Assembly (NCBI GenBank): GCA_015494505.1 | Contig: WGBB01000066.1 | Span: forward strand, 1-13,409 | Reading direction: 5' to 3' | DNA: 13,409 nt | Origin: Nitratiruptor sp. | GTDB lineage: Bacteria; Campylobacterota; Campylobacteria; Campylobacterales; Nitratiruptoraceae | Shown here: one piece after another, positions 7,363-13,409 of the stretch | Numbering within the stretch: position 1 is the stretch's first letter | Layout of the letters: every line of letters starts with the position of its first letter | Notes under the pieces: generated by a model | Seen by the model: only the letters and a program-made list of their open reading frames with translations | Told to the model about the DNA's origin: nothing | Database searches by the model: none | Program-made: the position numbers and the translations under genes

Positions 7363-8602
7363 CGTCCGTTCCTATCCCTCTGTCTGGGCTATGCCAGCGA
7401 GCTTGGGTGGTTTTTTTCTTCATTAGTGCTCTCACAAAACCCACACTCGTGCTCAATGCGCTCACTATCCAAAAGAAAAAGGGATACCATATTATCCAAT
7501 AGTAGAATTTGCTCAAACCCTTCTCATAGCGCGAGTCGATCATGAGGCTTATGAAAAATTGGAGTAAAAACGTGGTTCCAAGAACCGTTCCGTAGATGGA
7601 CGGCGTGAAGGCGAACTCATCCATCGAACCATCGCGTAAGAACGAAACGACAATAATGATGCCCACTAAAATGACGCTGTAGGACCAGATGAGACTCAGG
7701 ATATACTCTGCGTAGATGCCCCACATCCGACGGGATTTCCAATGAAAAATATCTTTGAAATATTTGAGTATCACTTCCGAACCGCCCTGTGCCCAGCGCA
7801 GACGTTGCCTCCACAATCCTCCCAGAGTCTCCGGCACCAACATCCAGCATAGCGCATGTGGCTCGAAGCGTATCTGCCAGTGATCGAGTTCGAGGCGCCA
7901 GCTGACGTCTATGTCTTCCGTGACCATATTGGTGTGCCAATAGCCTACACGGTGGAGAGCCGTCTTGCGAAAAGCGGCTATGACGCCGGAGACGGTGAAA
8001 ATGCGCCCATAGATTCTCTGTGCACGCTTGATAAGGCCGATGATGGCTGAAAATTCACCTACCTGGATTTTGCCCAGGAGTGAAGAGCGGTTGCGTACTC
8101 TTGGATTGCCCGTCACACCTCCCACACGTGGGCCGTTGAGAAAATGATGTATAATCCAAAAAATAGCATCTTCATCTAGTATTGCATCTGCGTCGATGGT
8201 GACTAAGAATTCACCTTTGCTTGCCAGAGCCGCTGCATTGAGTGCCATAGCCTTGCCCTGGTTCTGTTCGAAATGGATGATGCGCAAATTTGGAATCTTG
8301 CGTGCCAGATTTTCCAAAATTTCCCAGGTTCTGTCAGTGCTGCCATCGTCTACTGCGATGATTTCGATGTTAGGGTAGCGATTTTTTGTCAGGTACTCTA
8401 TCGTCGTGGCGATATGCTTCTCTTCGTTATGGCAGGGTACGAGGATGGAGACGAGGGGATGCTCTGGAAGTTTGGGAGGCTCTAACTCGCCTGTTTCCCA
8501 GTGGAAATAGTAGTAGACTGCCCCTATCATCCATATGAAAGCCATATAGAGCGGGTAGTAGTATGAGTAGTTGATGAGATAGTCTACGAATCGTAACTCC
8601 AT
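7355..8602 (-). CDS. pgaC: PgaC, poly-beta-1,6-N-acetylglucosamine synthase (GT2)
   Basis: A 415-residue processive glycosyltransferase of family GT2 that polymerises UDP-GlcNAc into PNAG at the inner membrane and passes it across. A membrane segment (about 12-34) is followed by the catalytic domain: VSILVPCHNE (51-60), VDDGSTD (84-90), the DxD motif D137-A-D139, the TED motif with the predicted catalytic base (T228-E229-D230) and the processivity motif QRLRW (266-270). Further membrane segments lie at about 299-321, 334-354 and 366-390. All catalytic motifs are intact. The ATG at 8602 is preceded by GGAAGAGG and lies 9 bases after the pgaB stop; the 3' end overlaps pgaD by 8 bases. Parts are GC-richer than the flanking pgaB and pgaD genes. 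Confidence 0.95.
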   Translation of the reverse strand: MELRFVDYLINYSYYYPLYMAFIWMIGAVYYYFHWETGELEPPKLPEHPLVSILVPCHNEEKHIATTIEYLTKNRYPNIEIIAVDDGSTDRTWEILENLARKIPNLRIIHFEQNQGKAMALNAAALASKGEFLVTIDADAILDEDAIFWIIHHFLNGPRVGGVTGNPRVRNRSSLLGKIQVGEFSAIIGLIKRAQRIYGRIFTVSGVIAAFRKTALHRVGYWHTNMVTEDIDVSWRLELDHWQIRFEPHALCWMLVPETLGGLWRQRLRWAQGGSEVILKYFKDIFHWKSRRMWGIYAEYILSLIWSYSVILVGIIIVVSFLRDGSMDEFAFTPSIYGTVLGTTFLLQFFISLMIDSRYEKGLSKFYYWIIWYPFFFWIVSALSTSVGFVRALMKKKTTQARWHSPDRGIGTDDV

Positions 8603-8611
8603 GCCTCTTCC

Positions 8612-10525
8612 TTATTGCGCAAATGGAAATCTCTGCAACGAAAAACTTCCATAGACCATGTCGAATTTCGGATGATCATGCAAGAAATCGTCGGGATAGT
8701 ATCCGTAATTTCTCGCTCCGTTGTCTTGCAACAGTCGCATCTCTTTCGCCAACACATCGCTCGCTATTTTTTCTTTTTTGTCCCAGTCGACACTTTGAAG
8801 CTCGAAAACCGATTTTTGTAAACCTTCAGGATATTGTTGCACTGTTTTGACAAGATTGGGTAGCCATTTTTCAGGTCTCTGCGCTTTTTCCATATAGGGC
8901 ATTGCCATAATCGCTACATAATCGTAACTGCGTAGAAACTTTGCAAAATCTTGTGCGAACCAGGTTTTGCTCGAAGGATCTAAAATTACTTGAGCATATA
9001 TATTGCGTGCAAGCTCTATGGGCATGCGGTAGCGTTCTGTATGTTCGGCTATCTCTTTGGTAAATGCTATGAGGGTGTCTGTTTTATAGTCTGCCCAACG
9101 ATGCAGTGTATCCGGATTACTACGAAGCGCTTCGATATCTGCTGGTAGGCCATGCTTTTTGTAATCTTCAAGAGCGCTTGCGCTGCAATCTTCGTAGTCG
9201 CTCAAATATGCATCGTCGTGAAATAGGATTCCTTCGAAATAGCAGTGTTTGGCAAGATCTTCGTATATGTCGAAAATAACTCTTTTTGTACTAGGATTAA
9301 AAATGCTAAGACGTTTATAGTTATGTGTGTCGATCTTTGATTGTTTGGTTGTTGTATCGAACGTATGGACATACCGGGATTTTGGATAGTTGGGTACTTC
9401 AAATGCGCTGACAGGCATCCAGGCAAAGACTCGTACGCCGCAACGTGTTTTGAGTTGCCATGCAACACGATCGAATAGGTCTGCACGCATAGGTAGATTT
9501 CTATTTGGAAAATAGAGCTCCTGAGCTACGCCGTCTCCATCGGGATCGGCAAATGCTTGCAGATAGACCGTAGTGATATGCATCGCTTTGATGCGATCGA
9601 GGAGCATACCCAGATTCTTTTCTTGCTGCATAGGATTAGGATCGTAGATGTAGTCCAAATCCACGTGTACTACGCGTTCGATCTCATTTTCTTTGTGTTG
9701 CTTCACATCGGAAATGAAATCTGCAAAAGAGGGGTAGTCTCGAACGAGGACTCTTTTGATCCTTTCGATTTCGTTTACATCCGCATAGCCGTCATCAAGT
9801 GTGAACGTCATTTGAAAACCAAGTTTTTTGGCTATCGAAATTGTTACTTTATTATATGCGCCATAAGGCCATACCAAGACCCTTGGAGTGATACCTAGAC
9901 GTTTTTGAAGAATCTGGATGCTCTGATTCAGGTCGTGTGTGATTCTTTTCTTATATTCCTCATCCGTTTCATATCTCTGGGTAATTTTGTCATAAATGCG
10001 ATAGACAGCGGCTGGCTGGAGATTGCCTTGAGGGTTGGCTATGATGCCTTTGTGGAGATCGAAGCTGTGAGAAGCTATTTCTACAAGTCTATCCCGGGCT
10101 ATTGCTCTAAGCTCATTCCAGTTCATAAGGAGAGAACGCTCTTTTTTTCGGTTGCCGTAAAGGAACTCTCCTTTACTTTCTATCCAGCTGCCTACGACAG
10201 CCAATACTGCCGGGATTTTGTACGCTTTGAGAATCGGATAGACTTCTGTATAAAATGATTTGTAGGCATCGTCGAATGTGAGCAGTACCGCTTTTGAAGG
10301 CAGGGTGTGCTCACCCCTTTTTGCTGCAAATATATCATCGACACTGATAAAACGGTATCCATTTGCCTGGAGCCAATTGAGATGTTGAATGAATGTATGG
10401 ATATTGATATGCATGATATCGCGACCGGCCGGTTTACTGGAGACATCGTGGTAACAAAGCACGAGAAATTTGTCGCTGGCCAGCAAAGAGAATGTTGCTA
10501 TAAGTGCTAGAAGCAGCTTTTTCAT
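8612..10525 (-). CDS. pgaB: PgaB, PNAG N-deacetylase with C-terminal glycoside hydrolase domain
   Basis: This periplasmic enzyme partly deacetylates PNAG so that it can leave through PgaA; its C-terminal domain belongs to the family that cleaves partly deacetylated polymer (GH153). With the start at 10525 it has 637 residues: signal peptide (1-16), a polysaccharide deacetylase domain with CYHDV (24-28), TFDDA (83-87, predicted D85/D86), the metal histidines H153 and H158 in SHSFDLH and WPYGAYN (219-225), then the hydrolase domain with HVDLDYIYD (287-295) and the acidic pair FHDDA (435-439). I chose this ATG over the in-frame ATG at 10537 because it gives an ATGA overlap with the pgaA stop and has GGAG six bases upstream. 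Unlike E. coli PgaB, there is no lipobox cysteine after the signal peptide. Confidence 0.95.
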   Translation of the reverse strand: MKKLLLALIATFSLLASDKFLVLCYHDVSSKPAGRDIMHINIHTFIQHLNWLQANGYRFISVDDIFAAKRGEHTLPSKAVLLTFDDAYKSFYTEVYPILKAYKIPAVLAVVGSWIESKGEFLYGNRKKERSLLMNWNELRAIARDRLVEIASHSFDLHKGIIANPQGNLQPAAVYRIYDKITQRYETDEEYKKRITHDLNQSIQILQKRLGITPRVLVWPYGAYNKVTISIAKKLGFQMTFTLDDGYADVNEIERIKRVLVRDYPSFADFISDVKQHKENEIERVVHVDLDYIYDPNPMQQEKNLGMLLDRIKAMHITTVYLQAFADPDGDGVAQELYFPNRNLPMRADLFDRVAWQLKTRCGVRVFAWMPVSAFEVPNYPKSRYVHTFDTTTKQSKIDTHNYKRLSIFNPSTKRVIFDIYEDLAKHCYFEGILFHDDAYLSDYEDCSASALEDYKKHGLPADIEALRSNPDTLHRWADYKTDTLIAFTKEIAEHTERYRMPIELARNIYAQVILDPSSKTWFAQDFAKFLRSYDYVAIMAMPYMEKAQRPEKWLPNLVKTVQQYPEGLQKSVFELQSVDWDKKEKIASDVLAKEMRLLQDNGARNYGYYPDDFLHDHPKFDMVYGSFSLQRFPFAQ

Positions 10526-12873
10526 TGTATTCTCCATGTTAGGTTGAAAAAGAATCTATCGTCCCATTCACCTTTACCGTCGTAAATCCTTCGTGCTCTT
10601 TGTACGCCATATGTCAAATCCAAAATATCGTCATATGTCCATCTATGTTCATACGTAAAGGCTTGAGAGGGCTTCGCGTCGAAAGATTTTTGTTTGTAGT
10701 AACCTACATCTACTGTAAACGCTTGTGTAAAAGAGTTTTCATATCTTCGCCATGTGTGTAGGAGATTTTCCAGACTCACTCCTATATAACTGTCGCGAGT
10801 CGGATTGAAATAGGGGGCATCTTCTTTACTGTTTTTGGACGTATAGAGATTCCAGTAGCTATTAAGTTTGTAGGTAGGTGTGGTGTAGAGACGTCTATAA
10901 TAGAGCAGATCGACTTCCGTACGATCATTGTCATCGCTAAAGTCCATACGTGATAGCGACAGACTCAATGAGTGCAATTCATTGAAATTGAGATCGATAG
11001 ATCCGTAGAGTCTATTGGCATAAATATCGTACTTAAGAGCACGCAATGGTGTTTTATCGCTGTAGTACTGATATCCGATGCCGGTGGTGAAGATATCGCA
11101 CCATCCGTAGCTCAACTCAATTGCAGCGCCCGTTTTGTCCACGCTTATATTTTTAGCAATATAGGTCTCTGCACGCAGTGCATCTTTTTTGTATTCCATT
11201 CCTAAACCGTATCGTCTCCAGATCTGTTTGCCTTCTAGTAACCTTGAAGATGCGAAATCATGCAGGACAAAAACGCGATAGTTGTAATCGATGGGAGGAG
11301 AGTATAATCTTGTATGGAGCTCCAGGTAGTGTGCTCCTAATTCCGGACTCTCACTCTTTCCATACTCTCCGCTTGTTTTGAGGATGTAACTGTTTTTGTA
11401 TATTTTATAGATTTTTTTTAGATAGCGCACAGAAAGGTTTTTTGGGTTGCGTTGTTCGAGAGCCTCTACATTTTTAGAAAACTCTCTATATTTCCATAAT
11501 GTATAGTTGTTCCAAGCCTGTGAAATATCTAAAGCGACACTATTTGGGTCATATCCTTTGGCGAAACGTATCAGTGCGGCAGATTTGCGTGGCCAGCCCC
11601 GATCGCGATAGATATTTGAGAGTTCACCTAAAAGATCCACATTGGCAGGAGCTTTCTTAACAAGGAATGTTAGTTTTTCATATGCTTGTGCAAGCAAATC
11701 GGCATAGTATCTCGCGCGAGCTGTATCGAGTGCCGTCTCTACTTTGTCGTAGTTTGGCTTTCCACCTTTCCAGATAGGCTCTTTTTTATCCACATCGTCT
11801 ATCCATTGTATAGCTTTTGTCAATCTGTTGGATTCTACAAGTGCATAGAATTTACCGATTTTTGCTTCGAAAGAGTGAGGATCGATAGTGAGTACTTTTT
11901 CATACAAATCGAGTGCTTTGCGAGGCTTACGGTTATAGAGATACGCATCTGCAGCTGCTAGAATTACATATGAGGGAATCTTATTCTCTCTATTTTCTAA
12001 TTCGTTGTAGAGCTGAATCGTTTCATCCATTCTCAATGCGTCGCGCAGAGCCACGATTTTATCGTAGAGAATTTGGGTTAGAAAAGGTGAATGAGGATAT
12101 TTTTGTATAAATGTGTCCATCTTTTGGATGCTCTTTTCGATGGAATGAATATGCTCTTGCTCATCCATGGTAGGGTCCACCGATTTCCAGCGAATCCAAA
12201 AAGCCATCTCGTCTTTTTTGATACGTTGTAAAAACGGTTGTCCTCCACAATGTGCTTTGCGCTTTTGCATAATTGCTTCTGCACCAAAAGGCATACCTAA
12301 AATGGCAAGCATTCGCACTTTTGAACATAGAGCATCGCGGTTGGGTTTGGCGTCGTCGGATTTTTGGTAGTGAACGAAGGCTTTGAAAAAATCACGTTTT
12401 TGCTCGTAGAGATAGCCCAAAAGGTAGTGGCGCCTCCATGGGCTTTGAATGTATGCGATCTCTTGCTTTGCCCTTGAGTATCTTTTTGCATCGATAAGCG
12501 CGAGAATATATGCGAAACGTACCTCTTCGTTATTCGGAGTTTCCTTTAATATTTTTTCATATAAAGCTGATGCGAGACCGAACCTTTTAGCGTTACGTGC
12601 AGATTTGGCAAGGGCGAGGAGCGTGCATTGCGGCCAATGGAGTGATTTGTTATGTTCATAAAGTTTGAGTGCTTCCGTATCTTTTCCACTCCAGCTTAAA
12701 ACTGCTACATAATCATATATAAAAGGAGTAGAGGAGCGATAATGTGGATAAAGACGTTCAAATATTTCGAGGGACTTGCGTAACTCACCTTTTTTTGCCA
12801 ATGCTATGGCGTCCTGATAGTCTGAAGCGACGATCGGTATCACCAAGAAGAGCAACAATATGATGTAACGCAT
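10522..12873 (-). CDS. pgaA: PgaA, outer-membrane PNAG export porin with periplasmic TPR domain
   Basis: A 783-residue protein, first gene of the pga operon. PgaA is the outer-membrane exit channel: a periplasmic superhelix of tetratricopeptide repeats receives deacetylated polymer from PgaB and feeds a C-terminal barrel. A signal peptide (1-17, ending VAS) is followed by helical repeats from about 18 to 490; clear TPR-like units include 20-44, 302-334 (ADAYLYNRKPRKALDLYEKV) and 335-366. From about 500 the chain alternates polar and aromatic residues as in beta-strands and ends FFFNLTWRIQ. Sequence is weakly conserved in this family, so the call rests on architecture, length (E. coli PgaA is about 800 residues) and its place before pgaB. 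The stop overlaps the pgaB start (ATGA). The ribosome site (AAGAAG) is weak. Confidence 0.9.
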   Translation of the reverse strand: MRYIILLLFLVIPIVASDYQDAIALAKKGELRKSLEIFERLYPHYRSSTPFIYDYVAVLSWSGKDTEALKLYEHNKSLHWPQCTLLALAKSARNAKRFGLASALYEKILKETPNNEEVRFAYILALIDAKRYSRAKQEIAYIQSPWRRHYLLGYLYEQKRDFFKAFVHYQKSDDAKPNRDALCSKVRMLAILGMPFGAEAIMQKRKAHCGGQPFLQRIKKDEMAFWIRWKSVDPTMDEQEHIHSIEKSIQKMDTFIQKYPHSPFLTQILYDKIVALRDALRMDETIQLYNELENRENKIPSYVILAAADAYLYNRKPRKALDLYEKVLTIDPHSFEAKIGKFYALVESNRLTKAIQWIDDVDKKEPIWKGGKPNYDKVETALDTARARYYADLLAQAYEKLTFLVKKAPANVDLLGELSNIYRDRGWPRKSAALIRFAKGYDPNSVALDISQAWNNYTLWKYREFSKNVEALEQRNPKNLSVRYLKKIYKIYKNSYILKTSGEYGKSESPELGAHYLELHTRLYSPPIDYNYRVFVLHDFASSRLLEGKQIWRRYGLGMEYKKDALRAETYIAKNISVDKTGAAIELSYGWCDIFTTGIGYQYYSDKTPLRALKYDIYANRLYGSIDLNFNELHSLSLSLSRMDFSDDNDRTEVDLLYYRRLYTTPTYKLNSYWNLYTSKNSKEDAPYFNPTRDSYIGVSLENLLHTWRRYENSFTQAFTVDVGYYKQKSFDAKPSQAFTYEHRWTYDDILDLTYGVQRARRIYDGKGEWDDRFFFNLTWRIQ

Positions 12874-12893
12874 TCTTAACTTCTTTATTTAAT

Positions 12894-12912
12894 TAGGTTT
12901 TTTTACGACCTA
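12894..12912. repeat. Inverted repeat TAGGT-N9-ACCTA in the pgaA leader
   Basis: The arms TAGGT (12894-12898) and ACCTA (12908-12912) flank nine bases at the predicted transcription start of pgaA. This could be a repressor site or a weak leader hairpin. The arms are only five bases long, so chance is a real possibility. Confidence 0.25.
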
Positions 12913-12917
12913 TTTAC

Positions 12918-12952
12918 ATTATAACCATACATTCTTGATTTATGCTTAAGCA
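12918..12952 (-). promoter_or_regulatory. Putative pgaABCD promoter with a palindrome in the -35 zone
   Basis: On the minus strand a consensus TATAAT (12923-12918) lies 44 bases before the pgaA start codon, giving a leader of roughly 35-40 bases. The -35 hexamer is poor, as is usual for this group. The perfect 10-bp palindrome TGCTTAAGCA (12943-12952) is centred near -37 and could be an operator. The promoter is the only clear candidate in the 171-base gap between 12874 and 13044; the rest of that gap holds the repeats listed separately and no gene I can support. Confidence 0.55.
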
Positions 12953-13030
12953 CATATACCTTTTTTGGGTAGATGGTCTCTATTTTGATGGAGGAGGTTT
13001 ACTGTGGAGATAGGACTATTATGTTTGCTC

Positions 13031-13056
13031 CCACAAGAGGATTTTTACTCTTGTGG
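13031..13056. repeat. Perfect 9-bp inverted repeat, possible terminator hairpin
   Basis: CCACAAGAG (13031-13039) and CTCTTGTGG (13048-13056) form a perfect stem with an 8-base loop. The loop contains the stop codon (13045-13047) of the minus-strand gene that runs in from the right. On the minus strand no T-run follows the stem, so it is not a textbook intrinsic terminator in that direction. On the plus strand a T-run (TTTTT) starts about eight bases after it. The stem may limit read-through or protect the 3' end of the upstream transcript. Confidence 0.4.
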
Positions 13057-13409
13057 TGTATTGTTTTTGGTATGGATGAACTGGTCGTTGAGCTTTTGGA
13101 TGTAGGATTTGCTTCTTTGTATCAGCTCTTGTAAAGCAGCTTCGATTTTTTTGCTGGACAAAGCTTTAGGAGCCAGCAGGTAGGGACGCAACCAGGAGGT
13201 GTGCTTGAGAAAGGCTTGTTTGAGAGACTGCTCTTCGATTTTTTTGGCGATGCTGCCACGCACGAAGGAGCGGAGTTTAAAGTGGAGCACCAATAAGAGC
13301 ACGATGGCTGCGCCAGTTAGGATGTAGCCCGCATTGGGAATCGGCAATAGGGTGGCGCCGTACCAAGCTAAACCAGCCAGGACTATAGCGAGGAAGATAT
13401 CGGCTATTG
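13045..13409 (-). CDS. Unidentified two-helix membrane protein, C-terminal part (runs out of window)
   Basis: The minus-strand frame is open from the right edge to TAA at 13045-13047, giving at least 120 residues. A TTG at 13347 could serve as a start, but the frame continues upstream as a hydrophobic segment (IADIFLAIVLAGLAWYGA), so I treat the gene as truncated by the window. Two membrane segments are visible with a short PIPNAG turn between them; the second contains GAAIVLLLVLHF. A basic, helical tail of about 75 residues follows, with HTSWLRPYLLAPKALSSKKIEAALQEL near its middle. I do not recognise the family. Composition (GC-richer than pgaA) resembles the left block, so it probably belongs to the resident chromosome. 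The gene ends 171 bases before pgaA and points the same way. Confidence 0.7.
   Translation of the reverse strand, partial: IADIFLAIVLAGLAWYGATLLPIPNAGYILTGAAIVLLLVLHFKLRSFVRGSIAKKIEEQSLKQAFLKHTSWLRPYLLAPKALSSKKIEAALQELIQRSKSYIQKLNDQFIHTKNNTPQE

Noticed and set aside
10526..10537. In-frame upstream ATG for pgaB adding four residues (MENT)
   Set aside because: The GGAG ribosome site overlaps that start, and the downstream ATG makes the usual ATGA overlap with the pgaA stop.
13045..13347. A complete 100-residue protein starting at TTG 13347
   Set aside because: The frame stays open to the window edge and encodes another hydrophobic helix, so the gene is more likely truncated by the window.

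Overview
The window most likely comes from a member of the Campylobacterota (the former Epsilonproteobacteria), perhaps a free-living chemolithoautotroph. This placement is inferred from recalled protein style: the PurH C-terminus, a sirohaem nitrite/sulfite reductase typical of that group, and promoters with a good -10 and a poor -35. It is not proven by any marker gene. There are no RNA genes, CRISPR arrays, transposases or integrases.

Left block (1-3417, + strand, GC-richer): the 3' part of purH, a DUF72/YecE-family gene and a sirohaem nitrite/sulfite reductase gene. They are joined by a 1-base and a 14-base overlap, so they look like one transcription unit. The first 3.35 kb has a host-like composition of about 50-60% GC in sampled lines.

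Middle block (3369-6736, - strand, about 40% GC or less in sampled lines): a TonB-dependent outer-membrane receptor followed, with a 7-base overlap, by a PepSY-type inner-membrane protein. This two-gene uptake cassette converges on the reductase gene and overlaps its 3' end by 49 bases. Just upstream of the receptor promoter, at 6828-6893 on the + strand, lies a short GC-richer piece. It reads in frame as a second, diverged copy of the reductase C-terminus and ends in its own stop codon. The simplest reading is that the cassette came in with an AT-rich reductase tail, replaced the resident tail and pushed the original 3' end about 3.5 kb downstream. This recombination scar is the main discovery in the window.

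Right block (6886-12873, - strand): a complete pgaABCD operon in the order A-B-C-D. It encodes synthesis, N-deacetylation and export of poly-beta-1,6-N-acetyl-D-glucosamine (PNAG), a biofilm exopolysaccharide. PgaC with PgaD polymerises at the inner membrane, PgaB modifies the polymer in the periplasm and PgaA is the outer-membrane exit porin. A 171-base control region with a consensus TATAAT precedes pgaA. The right edge (13045-13409, - strand) is the C-terminal part of an unidentified protein with two membrane segments, running out of the window.

The pga operon and the receptor cassette point the same way with only 149 bases between them and no clear terminator, so read-through from pga into the cassette is possible.
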